DNA of 64,000 nucleotides from assembly GCF_026262505.1 (NCBI RefSeq), contig NC_067207.1, positions 17,328,082-17,392,081 of the forward strand, given 5' to 3'. Shown here one piece after another: positions 47,267-56,903 of the stretch. A program made the translations under genes and the position numbers. Under the pieces are notes generated by a model. The model was not told the DNA's origin. It searched no databases and saw only the letters and a program-made list of their open reading frames with translations. This DNA comes from Trichomonas vaginalis G3. Its lineage: Eukaryota; Parabasalia; Trichomonadida; Trichomonadidae. Position 1 is the first letter of the stretch; every line of letters starts with the position of its first letter.

Positions 47267-49784
47267 TACTCAAGACATAATGAAATAAAGAGATACATAC
47301 CAAAAGAATGTGAAACTGTTCGAACTATTGACTTACTTCTTGTTGAAGACCACTACATGCTAAAACGAAGATTACCAATGACAACAATATTTCATTCGCA
47401 AACATTATAGAAATTCTCAAAGCTTGTGTGAATGAACATTGAAAAAACAGATGAAAATATATACAAAGAGTAGAGAACAAATATGTAGTTCGTTATGATA
47501 GAACTACACCGCTATGGGTGTTATTAAAACTTGTGGAGTGCAAATAATTTCGAACCTATTTCTTATGGAGAATTTCACATATACGACTGACTTATATAAA
47601 CAGAACCTTTGCACCATTTTAAAGATTTGACATATGCTCCAAAGTATTTGTTACAACTGAAGAAGAAAGCCGAGTCAAAAGAAAGTAAATAAAAATAAGT
47701 GCAAGTTCATTCCTGAGCACGTTTTCTTTGCTGACTTTGAGTGCAGCACAGACGGCTTTCATAAAGCTTTAACATATGTTACGACAGTGAAGATGGTTCA
47801 GTGATGTGAAAGCATTTGGGTCAGAACTGTGCAACAGAATTTTTGGAACGACTTCCTGACAAGAGTTTAATATATTTTCATAACCTCAGTTATGATATAA
47901 ACTTCATCTTAAGACACATGACAGAAGTGAAAGGAACTCCCATCATTAAGGTTTCACGAACAATGCAAATAACTGCTTATATAAAGGAAGGGGCAATTAT
48001 TATAAAAGACTCTTACAGTGTTATAAATAAGAAACTAAACTATTTCCTGCTATGTTTAACTTACAAACAGGACCGAAAGAAGTATTTCCATATAACTACT
48101 ACAGCAGTGTTTTGTTAGCAAATGACAACAGAACTGGTGTCATTTCTGAAGCATGTAAGTTTATCCGGGATGCAGATACGGTTCATGAAGAACATAGATT
48201 CCATCAAAGGTTGCAGAATAGATGAGAACACTTCGACTTAGAAAAGTATAGCACATTTATTGCAAACAAGATGTAAGAATTTTAAGAGAAGGTTTTGTTA
48301 AGTTCCGCAAGACATATTGAAAGAATTTGATTTAAACGTTTATGACTACGTTAGTATTTGTTCTATTGCTAACAAATTGTTTGAGAACAGATGTGTACTT
48401 CCCGAATGGAAATTTATATGACCTCTCAAATAAACCAAGAGAATTTATTTCGAGATGCATTCAAGGTGGAAGATGTATGTTGTCAGATAACATTAAACAA
48501 AAGAGCGAAAAGAAACTCATTGCTGATTTCGACGCTGTTTCATTATATCCATCCGTATAGCAAGACTTTATACTTAGAAGGTATTCCAAAGGTTATGAAG
48601 AAAGAAATGTTAAGCACAGAGTATCTCATGAGACATTTTATCGATGACGACCAAAAGGAACCCATGGTGAAAAGTTTATGTCTGGCTTCTTTGTTCTCAT
48701 AAGATAACAGAGATTGGAATACATAGACACTTTCCTTTAATAGTTTGTGACCCTGAACTAAATCCAGAACTTAATGTTCCCAGAAATTCAAACACTTGCT
48801 GTCTCATGTATGTTGACCATATAACATTACAAGACCTCATAAAATATCAAGGTGTCAAATGTGAAGTGTTGCAAGGATACTATTACGATGGAAACAGAGA
48901 TATTAGAATAAGAGATGAAGTAAAGAAGTTGTTTTGAGTTAAGGTTAAAGTATAAGAAAGAAGGAAAATCCTTTGCAAGAAATATAAAGCTCATTCTGAA
49001 CAGTATTTATGGCAAAACTATTCTATCTTCCTATTGAGTCAAAAAATAACCATAGTAAATGACAAAGATGCTATAAGATATGCCATCAGAAACTACAACC
49101 ATATAGTGAAGTTCGAAGGTTTGGATGGTTCAGATAAAACTATTTTCAAGCTAACGAAAAGTATTTGCAGACACTTTAACTTCTGTCCACTTGGTGTTAA
49201 TATTCTGTCTATGTCGAAGAGAATAATGTGTGAAGTATTCTGTACTGCTGAAGATATGGGACTTCAAATATTTTACCAGGACTGTGATAGCATGCATATT
49301 TTCAATGAAGACATACCAAAGCTTGCAGCAGAGTTTAAGAAGAGATACGGTCGCGAACTTATAGGAAAGAACCTTGGTCAATTTCATTCTGACTTCGCAG
49401 AAATAACACCTGGAAAACAAAGTTTAGCTACAAGTCAATATTTTGTGGAAAGAAGACTTACATAGACTTACTCACGAATGATTAAATGAAGTTGCATTTC
49501 ATGCACGTTGCAAAGGTGTCAAACAAGACGTCCTTGCTTTAACAGCAAATGAAATGTTTCCTGAATCTATACAATGCTATTACAATGAAGATAAGAACAT
49601 TCACATACCTGTTGGAACATATGACAAAGACTCTGAGTTCAGTTTAATGAAACTTTACAAAGCACTTCATGATGGTCAAGAGATTGGATTTGACTTATGT
49701 AAGTCTTCTAGTCCTTGCTTTGCTGAAAAGTTTAACTTCTCAATAACGACTAAAACAAGCTTTATTCGTAAGTTGAAGTTCTGA
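47267..49784 (+). pseudogene. Protein-primed family B DNA polymerase of P3, heavily decayed
   Basis: Recognisable in pieces across all three plus frames. In order: an N-terminal TIDLLLVEDHYML segment, ExoI HVFFADFECSTDG (47714), ExoII YFHNLSYDINFI, an ExoIII-like CKQDVRIL, and motif A ADFDAVSLYPS (48529 on, followed by a stop). Then come motif B LILNSIYGKTI (about 48990) and motif C FYQDCDSMHIF (about 49280), where the usual DTD is DCD. Motif C lies in an open 143-codon stretch. A dozen or more frame breaks make it non-functional. It differs strongly from the P1 enzyme, so P3 is a separate lineage. Confidence 0.85.
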
Positions 49785-49829
49785 GGTCATTTATTTTTGT
49801 CAGCAATGAGGTCATTCGTGATAAAAATA

Positions 49830-49862
49830 AACCGCTAGCGGCAAGGGCGAAGCCCATGTGGT
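49830..49862. repeat. GC-rich hairpins in P3
   Basis: CCGCTAGCGG is a perfect palindrome, and GGGCGAAGCCC is a 4-bp stem. They stand in otherwise AT-rich DNA between convergent genes. Confidence 0.5.
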
Positions 49863-49865
49863 CAT

Positions 49866-50717
49866 TTACAATACTGCGATGGTAGAGTTTAAGAGTTGTG
49901 CTTCAATGTAGAGACAGTCCTTATGGTCTGGAGGTAGCAAAACAGGTGCTTTATGGTCATGAGTGGAGAACATGTCTATCCAAAACTCACGATTGAAGCC
50001 AGTAAGCTTGTAATACTTAGGATTGGCAGTGGTGAAGTTCTTGTATGACCAATGAACTCATTTTCAACTCCCTTACTTAAGTTTGAATATTAATATAGCT
50101 TGCTTTCTATCCAAATGCCAGGTGTTACAATCTTTGAAAATTCATTTTTCCTCGGAAGCATTGCATAATAATTGAAAACATTTTTGAAGTCATCATTTGG
50201 TTCAGAGATTTGAAATCTTATACGTAATGGATTTTTTTTCTTTTTAGCTACTTCATTGAATGGTGAGAATACAATGAATTGACAGTCATGAGTTCCATCT
50301 TCATTTTCATTAAATTCATAATAAAGTCTATAAGTTGTGGCCGACTACCTTCTTCCTTCAGTTGTGCAAGAAACTCACGTAAAGGCTGTAAAGTTTGTTA
50401 CTTCAATGTTGAACTTTTTCTCGAACATCTCATTAAATGAAATCATACATTGCAACAATGTTGTATCGTCTTTAAAGTATTTGTATATGTGAATGTTTGG
50501 GCGCTTAAAGACTGTTCGTCATTTCTATCTCGACTTGAAGTATAAAGTCAACCTTTCTGAAAGCACGTGTTATATACATAGATGTTATGCCAATGTACTT
50601 CTCTTCATTTATGTTCCAATCCAGTCTGTTGGAAACTTAAACGTCTCTGTTCCCCTTTATTTTGACGTCAGGGTTTTCACTACTGAACGCAACAGATAAA
50701 GGTATTTGTCTATACAT
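49866..50717 (-). pseudogene. Minor-capsid-like protein of P3, broken
   Basis: Minus-strand frame from ATG 50717 (MYRQIPLSVAFSSENPDV) to TAA 49866-49868, with several breaks (near 50640, 50500, 50390, 50070). The C-terminus NREFWIDMFSTHDHKAPVLLPP...CLYIEAQLL follows the FxxWF(T/S)(T/H), turn, hydrophobic-end pattern of the P2 and P1 candidates. The N-terminal half is beta-rich. Assigned as a minor capsid or penton candidate by this pattern only. Confidence 0.4.
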
Positions 50718-50741
50718 TTAATTCGGATAAAAATAAACCAT

Positions 50742-51002
50742 TTACTCTTTCTTTGCTTCAGCTTCTTTAGCTTTTGCTTCAGCTTCTTCTCTAGCTTTCT
50801 TCGCCAGCAAACGTGGGTTCTTTTGTCTTCCAGCAGCTAATGCAGCAAGTTGTTTTTCACTAAGTTTTCTCTTTGGTCTCTCTGGCTTTTGTTCTTGTTT
50901 TTGTTCCTTCAGTTCGGATAAAATTTGCTCACGAATTTCTTTCTTCAATGCTTCAACATCTATGACCCCTTGGGTCTTGTCCGTAGGGCTTGTCTGAGTC
51001 AT
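50742..51002 (-). CDS. Basic coiled-coil protein of P3
   Basis: 86 residues from ATG 51002 (an ATG at 51023 would add seven residues). The middle is KEIREQILSELKEQKQEQKPERPKRKLSEKQLAALAAGRQKNPRLLAKKAREEAEAKAKEAEAKKE: a charged helix with a 'KLSEKQLAALAAGR' motif like those of short basic DNA-binding virus proteins. Near its N-terminus the hairpin GACCCCTTGGGTC lies in frame. Read divergently from 51048. Confidence 0.5.
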   Translation of the reverse strand: MTQTSPTDKTQGVIDVEALKKEIREQILSELKEQKQEQKPERPKRKLSEKQLAALAAGRQKNPRLLAKKAREEAEAKAKEAEAKKE

Positions 51003-51047
51003 TTGACTGCAGATAAAAAACAAAATTAAAACTTTAACCGATGTAAA

Positions 51048-51480
51048 ATGAGCTTGTCAAAATCAGAGCGAGAGTCTATTATATTAAATGACGCCAGAGG
51101 AATACAACATCCTTTCTATTACGTAAGTCAGAGTAAAGATGGTAAAATATACGTAAGAAAAAGAAAGGTTCCATTAGCGAATGCAGAAAGCGACAACATT
51201 AAGGTGATGGCAAGGGTGAAGCCACGAAGCCCATGTTAAGCCTTCTGTTCAAACTGAAAAGTCAATAGAACAGAAGAAAAGAAGCCAGATGTACTTTCAA
51301 TAACGAACCAAGAGCTTATTGCAAAGTTCGTGAATTTCATTGAAAAACAAACCGAGTCAAAGAACCCTGACCCGCCAGTGAAAGAAGTTGAGACAAAAGA
51401 GAATGTACAGTTCATTGAAAATGTCAAGAAACAACTTCCACCACGAATGCCAAGAAGAAGAGTGAGAATAATGAAGTAAA
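51048..51480 (+). pseudogene. Hypothetical two-part protein of P3, one frameshift
   Basis: ESIILNDARGIQHPFYYVSQSKDGKIYVRKRK at the start matches in plan SIIEGARSGNANPNYKVTFHRNGTASISKKK of P2 6501. A helical middle (QELIAKFVNFIEKQTE) and a basic C-terminus (PRMPRRRVRIMK) complete the same layout. The frame is lost near 51215-51250, where a GC-rich element (GGGTGAAGCCACGAAGCCC) sits. Confidence 0.5.
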
Positions 51481-51506
51481 TAGATATTTTTATCCGAAGT
51501 AAATAC

Positions 51507-53081
51507 ATGCAGAACGAACAGTTAAACGAATTTACTCCAGCAGAGCATATTCATCAGATTCGCTCATATTTCGATATCATAGACAATGCAGTTCAAATTG
51601 GTGACACTAATAGAAAATATTCTGACGCAAAGATTCCATCACAACCTGGAACTGCTAAAGATAACACATGGGTAACATTCAATCTCTCACCTCCTGGTGA
51701 AAATATGTTGGACCTTTACAATACATTCATTACGTATAAAATGGAAGGTCAATTTATTGTAGATAAAGAAATTGGTTCAGGTTCCAATAAAACAAACCCA
51801 CCAGGATTTTGGATTGGTTTCGATGACGCTTTCTATGCAGTTGCTGGATATCAAATCCTTGCAAATGGTCGTATCGTATATTCTCAAGACAACGCAAGAG
51901 AAGAAGCATATATAACTTCAAACTCACAAACTACCGAACAAATAAAGAAAGTAGATGTTTTCTCAAAGACTCGACATGAAGATGTATGGAGTCATTCGGG
52001 AACATGCAGAACAGGACAAATTGTTAGTGGTCCAATTACAGCAGGAAAATCATTTGATTTTAAGCTTCGTTTAAGAATTCCTGTTAGAAGATTCCTTCCA
52101 TTAGAAGCTATTCGATTTATTCCAGCTTTTGCAGGAAACATTCAGCTTAAAGTAAAGTTCAGTAGCGACGCCTTACAATGCACATCTATATCTGTAAATG
52201 ATATCATTGCTTTCAATCCAACTCTTAAAGTTGCATTTGCTTCAGATTCAAATCCACCGACAAATAAATTTGTTCCATGGAATGAACCATTCACTATGAT
52301 AACGAAGGCAGTAGAAGCTAGTGGAACAGTTACTATTACAACTGTAACCCAGCAACTATTTCGAACAAAGATGGATTTTAATGAATGTTTCATTCATCCA
52401 AAGTCATTCTCTTTAGACCCTAACATTTATACAGAACTTGTAGAACATTATACAAACGAGGCTTTATGTTTTCCTGTTAAAGTTATGGATTGGATTCCTA
52501 TGGACGGTTCATTCTCAAAGAATACAGATAGTTCAAGTGCAACATTTACAGCAGCTTATACGCCTATTAATGTTAAAAGTATTTGGGCACTATTTAGAAA
52601 GAAAGACAACTATTATGTTAATTTTGAGAACCCTAAGTTTAAATATCTTCAGCTTTCCATGGGAGCTTATGGAAATATGCCTGCAGAACCTGAAAAATCA
52701 TATGGACCTGTATTTTATGAAATGGTTGCGAACGCTTGCAATACAAACAATGATATGATAGGATTTAATGAAGATGTTATGAGGTCATTGGTGGATGATG
52801 GTAGTGTGGAACATAAATGGGATAGCTATGACAACACACATTTCTTATGTGGTTTTCCAACAGAAGTGGACTTTTGCTTCCAGCAAGGTCAAACATCTAC
52901 TGCTCCAATAACATACAAATTGTCTGTTAAAGGACCTATTGAACTAGCAACTGAAAATGTACCAAAGCCACTTATTGGATTTATGAGGGATTGTTGCTTT
53001 GCCATTCAGGTGCGTGCTAATGGCATCCCCATAATAAGATTAGATGACTATAACTTAGCTACGGACGACAGTGAGGAATAA
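51507..53081 (+). CDS. Major capsid protein candidate of P3 (intact)
   Basis: 524 residues from ATG 51507, nine or so bases after TTTTTATCCGAAG. Beta-rich throughout. RTGQIVSG/FDFKLRLRIPVRRFLPLEAIRFIPAFAGNIQLKVKF around residues 170-215 is the part that also fits the P1 protein at 23122. Length, composition and position fit double-jelly-roll capsid proteins of Polintons, which form hexameric capsomers. No catalytic motif is seen. It is the longest intact gene of P3, while the polymerase beside it is destroyed. Confidence 0.65.
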   Translation: MQNEQLNEFTPAEHIHQIRSYFDIIDNAVQIGDTNRKYSDAKIPSQPGTAKDNTWVTFNLSPPGENMLDLYNTFITYKMEGQFIVDKEIGSGSNKTNPPGFWIGFDDAFYAVAGYQILANGRIVYSQDNAREEAYITSNSQTTEQIKKVDVFSKTRHEDVWSHSGTCRTGQIVSGPITAGKSFDFKLRLRIPVRRFLPLEAIRFIPAFAGNIQLKVKFSSDALQCTSISVNDIIAFNPTLKVAFASDSNPPTNKFVPWNEPFTMITKAVEASGTVTITTVTQQLFRTKMDFNECFIHPKSFSLDPNIYTELVEHYTNEALCFPVKVMDWIPMDGSFSKNTDSSSATFTAAYTPINVKSIWALFRKKDNYYVNFENPKFKYLQLSMGAYGNMPAEPEKSYGPVFYEMVANACNTNNDMIGFNEDVMRSLVDDGSVEHKWDSYDNTHFLCGFPTEVDFCFQQGQTSTAPITYKLSVKGPIELATENVPKPLIGFMRDCCFAIQVRANGIPIIRLDDYNLATDDSEE

Positions 53082-53111
53082 AGGATGAACGTTTATTTTT
53101 AAAGCTTATAA

Positions 53112-53552
53112 ATGAGTTCTTCATCAAGCTCTCGTGAACCTTCACCATCTATGAAACAAACTTTACCAAACGATTATGGAGCACCTATTGAATATTTCTT
53201 ACGAGCTGCACAATGGCAAAGAGCAGTCTCACCAAGGTTAGGTGTTCCACCAGCTCCTGTCAAAAATAGCATTTGGTCAAGTCCTTATATAAGATATGGT
53301 CTCCCACTAGGTTTGCTAGCTACAGCAGGAGCAGTTATGATGTTGAAAAGAAATAAAGCAAATGTTGTAAATAATACTGAAGTAGCTGAAGTTAAACAAA
53401 CTCCAACGCCTTCACAAGCAAAACCTTCAATGACTCCTGAACCTATGGAAGTACAAACTCCTGTTCAAAAGTCAACTCCTAAACCGACTCCAACATTTAA
53501 ACCAGAACCTACTCCTCAAATAAATCGTAAAACTCCTGCGTTTCCTTACTAA
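53112..53552 (+). CDS. Membrane-spanning, proline-rich P3 protein
   Basis: 146 residues. Ser-rich start, then a hydrophobic segment at about 60-76 (YGLPLGLLATAGAVMML) ended by KRNK, and a long Pro/Thr/Lys-rich C-terminal region. It follows the capsid gene by 30 bases behind TTTATTTTTAAAGC. The plan (one hydrophobic helix plus Pro-rich tail) recalls minor virion proteins, but I know no family. Confidence 0.5.
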   Translation: MSSSSSSREPSPSMKQTLPNDYGAPIEYFLRAAQWQRAVSPRLGVPPAPVKNSIWSSPYIRYGLPLGLLATAGAVMMLKRNKANVVNNTEVAEVKQTPTPSQAKPSMTPEPMEVQTPVQKSTPKPTPTFKPEPTPQINRKTPAFPY

Positions 53553-53599
53553 AAAATAACGTTATTTTTATTTAATATTAAAATTTTTATTTGATTGAA

Positions 53600-53835
53600 A
53601 TGACAAATAAAGTCACTGAAGCAATGAAACAAAAGTTTTTGGTAGAATACATTAAATCAGGAACTATTCCGGAAGGTTTTTACATTCATACTATGAAGGA
53701 TGGTAGAGTTCAGTTTAGAAAGATAAAGCAACCATTAGATAGAGAAGGAATTTGAGAAAGATTAAACTTCATGAGGACAACATTGCTGAACTTAGGAAGA
53801 AGTTAGAAGAGTTGGAGAAAGGAAGAGAGTTATAA
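53600..53835 (+). pseudogene. Small P3 protein with one frameshift
   Basis: Starts at ATG 53600; 51 codons run to TGA 53755. A one-base shift there opens a further coiled-coil tail (EDNIAELRKKLEELEKGREL) to TAA at 53835. FLVEYIKSG..PEGFYIHTMKDGRVQFRKIKQPL is similar in plan to the N-terminal part of 51048 and 6501. Confidence 0.45.
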
Positions 53836-53847
53836 AGCAATGAATTC

Positions 53848-53913
53848 AACAGGGTGAAAAAACAGGTGAAAAAAGAGGTGAGATCTCACCGCTTCACCTA
53901 AATTTATTTTTGC
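53848..53913 (+). promoter_or_regulatory. AGATCT-centred structured element (P3 version)
   Basis: GGTGA, 7 bases, GGTGA, 7 bases, GGTGAGATCTCACC, 3 bases, TCACC, then a run ending TTATTTTTG. This is the P2 repeat layout with GTTAG changed to GGTGA in every copy and the inverted arms changed to match. Possible terminator, origin or protein-binding site. Confidence 0.65.
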
Positions 53914-54001
53914 GCTATGTTTTCATACGTGTGAGGGTGGTGATATCATTAATTTTTAAGTTTATTTTTTTTATTTTATTTTTTAATTTATTTGGATGTA
54001 A

Positions 54002-54322
54002 ATGACGAAAACTATTGAGATAACAAACTACAACGGTCATGAGTTCAAGAATTTGTTCTTCGTTCCTCGTGAAAATACATTCTATCAGATACGAGGGAGA
54101 AAGGGTAAAGTTAGTTTGAGCGTTTATGACTACAAGCATAATGGAAAGTTTATACAAGCATATGATACAAACGGTAAGCGTGTTTCATTAGCTTTGTCAA
54201 AACTTACAGGTATAAACTATGACAGTGATTTTGACCTATATGAAGAAGAAAGTGAGTCAGAAGATTATGAGCTGTTATATGAAGCACAGCAATGGGAGGG
54301 GTTGCAATACTTTTGTAAGTGA
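54002..54322 (+). CDS. TIR-encoded acidic protein of P3 (right copy)
   Basis: 106 residues, intact. The N-terminal 65 residues are beta-rich (TIEITNYNGHEFKNLFFVPRENTFYQIRGRKGKVSLSVYDYKHNGKFIQAYDTNGKRVSLALSKL) and resemble the plan of the end domain of the P2 HNH protein (YVNARDADGKYVRLYLNKF). The tail is very acidic (EEESESEDYELL). Like P1, P3 has a gene within its TIR. Unknown function. Confidence 0.6.
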   Translation: MTKTIEITNYNGHEFKNLFFVPRENTFYQIRGRKGKVSLSVYDYKHNGKFIQAYDTNGKRVSLALSKLTGINYDSDFDLYEEESESEDYELLYEAQQWEGLQYFCK

Positions 54323-54492
54323 GAACGTTTATTTTTACATTAGTGAAGTCGTTTGTGAAAACATTAGTGAATTCGTTAGTGAAGTTGTTAGTGTTGTAAA
54401 ATATACGTTAACGGTTTTGTAAAGTGTCAAATTCACATATAATGGGTAAGGAGACGCGCAGTGCCGCCGTACCCCTGATATGTATACTAACT
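54057..54492 (-). repeat. P3 right TIR
   Basis: Inverted partner of 46806-47241. Confidence 0.9.
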
Positions 54493-54564
54493 TTCTAATG
54501 AATTATTCATTACATACATTTAAAAAAACTTGTTAAAAATGAAATTAAAAAATTATGTTTATTA

Positions 54565-55461
54565 TTACGCTGTGAATGTGTCAACAGCGGTCATGCCTGT
54601 ATCTGTATCCCATATTTGCCACAACCTTTCTGTATCTGCATTTGTGTATTTCGGTTTCAGCTGATACATTTGATTTGGCGTGTAATTTGTTCCAGTTAAT
54701 GGATTAATTGGGAGATCTTCATGCGGTGTGTTATTATTGTACTCCCAAATAAAGGCAGGAATAGCCTGAATGCTTTGGCAGCGCTCCAATGTCGGCCAGA
54801 ATCTCTCAATCTTCCCATTTTGGTAGGGAGAATGAGAGTCTGTATGCCGCCATTGGACGCCCCAAAGATCAAGTAGATCTTGAAAGGCGCCCCTATTTTC
54901 TGAACCGTTGTCGGTCCAGAAACAATAAGGGGCGCCAAATTCAATGAAGGCGGAAGCCGCAATGTTCGCTGTCGTCGCTGCCAGCATATCTGGTATTTGT
55001 ATACACGCTAGGACTTTGCGGCTAAAATCGTCGATTATGCCATAAATATACTGGCCACGAACACCCCTAAAATAATGAACATCTGCGTGCCAGATAAGAT
55101 TGGGTGAAAGCGCCCAATATCTTACTGCTGTTTCTGGCCCGACATGCTCTAATCGCGTCTTGGTGAAATGATTTTCTTTGAAGTATCTGCGTACTTCTCT
55201 ATAAGATACATCAATTTGTTGTAATTTCAAACGTTTCCATTGTTTTGTTTGACCACAGGGAAAGGCCCAGTGGTCATGTATCACAGCAAGAGCTTTGATT
55301 TGGTCGTAGGGATTGACCCTACGACCTTTCTTGCCTTTAGGCAATGGGATATTCTGTAAGCTAATTTGATTTTGTAAAAAAGATTTTGAAACATCTAAAT
55401 ATTTGAAATCATTTGATTGAAGGGTTGGGGCGATGGGAACATGGGTGCAAGCTTCTTCCAT
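54565..55461 (-). CDS. DDE transposase (IS481/rve type) of transposon A
   Basis: 298 residues, intact. Catalytic triad Asp in NLIWHADVHYFRG, Asp in YCFWTDNGSENRG and Glu in HSPYQNGKIERFWP. YIYGIIDDFSRKVLA lies between them. The N-terminal HTH part is short compared with B (57627), so an upstream portion may be lost. A basic GKKGRRVNP linker is present. The base composition is clearly more GC-rich than the surroundings. It cuts and pastes the TIR-flanked element. P3 lies just beyond its 3' end. Confidence 0.85.
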   Translation of the reverse strand: MEEACTHVPIAPTLQSNDFKYLDVSKSFLQNQISLQNIPLPKGKKGRRVNPYDQIKALAVIHDHWAFPCGQTKQWKRLKLQQIDVSYREVRRYFKENHFTKTRLEHVGPETAVRYWALSPNLIWHADVHYFRGVRGQYIYGIIDDFSRKVLACIQIPDMLAATTANIAASAFIEFGAPYCFWTDNGSENRGAFQDLLDLWGVQWRHTDSHSPYQNGKIERFWPTLERCQSIQAIPAFIWEYNNNTPHEDLPINPLTGTNYTPNQMYQLKPKYTNADTERLWQIWDTDTGMTAVDTFTA

Positions 55462-55723
55462 GTCATTTTACCTTCTTCAAATCTGATTGGAAATACCAAT
55501 TAGGTAAATTCGATCGACATACCCTTTGTAAGGATTCATTCTAATGAAGTACGTTAACAATCAAAATATTCTATAAGTGTCTAGTATGGACTTCAAAAGA
55601 ATAAAGAAAATGGTAACGTAAATAAACGTATTATGAAATAATTTATAATTAAAATGAAAAAAAGAAAATAATAAGTAAAGTGACTGGAAATGAAAATGAA
55701 AATCAGTGTACAGTTTTATTTTT

Positions 55724-56394
55724 TTTCTCGCTGTGAAACGTATTCGGTCATTTTTTTAAAAATTAATTTTTTGTTAGAGATAAGAGCTAAAACTTTGCAG
55801 ACAACTCCCCCATGTCTAGCAAATTTAACATTCATCTCCCATTTTTATATATTTGGTTTAGAATGTTCGAAAATGCGTAATATGGTCATAAATATTAATT
55901 GAAAAGAACCTTGAATTAATTCAATCTGATCTCACAAAATATTTTAAATTACAAACTTTGTAGTTTGAATAGATAATTAGTATTAAACTCAAATAACTAG
56001 TTTATTTTTGAATAAAAATTATTTGAATTTATTCAATTTTGTGAATTTTCCTTCAAAAATCAAGTTTAAATATCTTATTTGCCATATAATTATAAATACA
56101 ACGAAACATATTCGAAATTGAAAAGAATGACTTTTTCTGTTCTTTCAATCATTCAATTTGAATTTTGCAATATTGGATTTCTCATTAAATAGCTATTAAA
56201 AACAACAAGCAATTTAACTTACATTCAAATTTATTTGTGTTATATTCAATCTTCTCAAAACTTATAATTTTCGGCTATAGCATGATTATATGCTATATAA
56301 TATAATAAACCTATAATAGTATCATTCTTTCAATTATTTGAAGAGAAAACCGAAAAAAAATCTATTTTCGGTCTATAACAAGTTTTTGCAAAAA
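55724..56394 (-). repeat. Transposon A right terminal inverted repeat
   Basis: Inverted partner of 45096-45771. One visible substitution (GCAATTTAACTT versus ACCAATTTAACTT) and small A-run indels. Confidence 0.85.
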
Positions 56395-56903
56395 TCGACT
56401 TATTGATTTTTTTATTGTGCTTCTCTTAAAAATGACATTACAACAATAAAAAATATTCCATAAGATTTTTTCATCCCAGGCGATTGATAGCGATACCAGG
56501 AAAACACAAATTGGACTCCAGATTTTAATAATTTAAATTTTGTTTTGTGGATTGACATTTGCTAGAGAAAATTATCATCCATCATAGAAGGTACTTTGTA
56601 AAATACATTCAGTCATTGCCTATTTGTTATCATCTTCTCAGCTCCATTTACATTATGCAATTCAATTCATATAGTTATGAATAATCGATTGAGAATTCTG
56701 TTTTGTACTCATCATATCATTAGCATCAAATTCTTTCAAATCAAGATTATCAATTTTGAGGTTCCAATATATTTTTTGACTGAAAGTCAAAACAAATATA
56801 GATGCTGTAAACATGTATTTTGAAATATGAATGACAAATATCAATATATCAAAATTACAAATCAGTTTCAAATTATGATCCAGATCTTTCTTTTCTGTGA
56901 AAT
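56395..56903. other. AT-rich DNA between transposons A and B
   Basis: About 500 bp without a supported gene or repeat. Confidence 0.5.

Larger units (their letters stand above)
46806..54492. mobile_element. Shrunken Polinton P3 with exact boundaries
   Basis: Ends 5'-AGTTAGTATAC...GTATACTAACT-3', flanked by the 6-bp duplication TTCTAA (46800-46805 and 54493-54498). Six-base duplications and 5'-AG ends are typical of Polintons. TIRs of at least 436 bp each carry a gene. Contents: ruined DNA polymerase, broken minor capsid candidate, intact major capsid candidate, small proteins. No integrase or ATPase is seen. At 7.7 kb, including a 25-base assembly gap, it is an internally deleted copy. Confidence 0.85.
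45096..56394. mobile_element. Long-TIR DDE transposon A, carrying a MITE and Polinton P3
   Basis: About 675 bp at 45096-45771 recur inverted at 55724-56394 with very few differences. The only gene proper to A is the DDE transposase at 54565-55461. Without the nested MITE (46265-46782) and P3 (46806-54492), A is about 3.1 kb, similar in plan to transposon B. I could not find a clear target duplication at its ends (flanks CAATGAG and TCGACTT). Confidence 0.75.
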
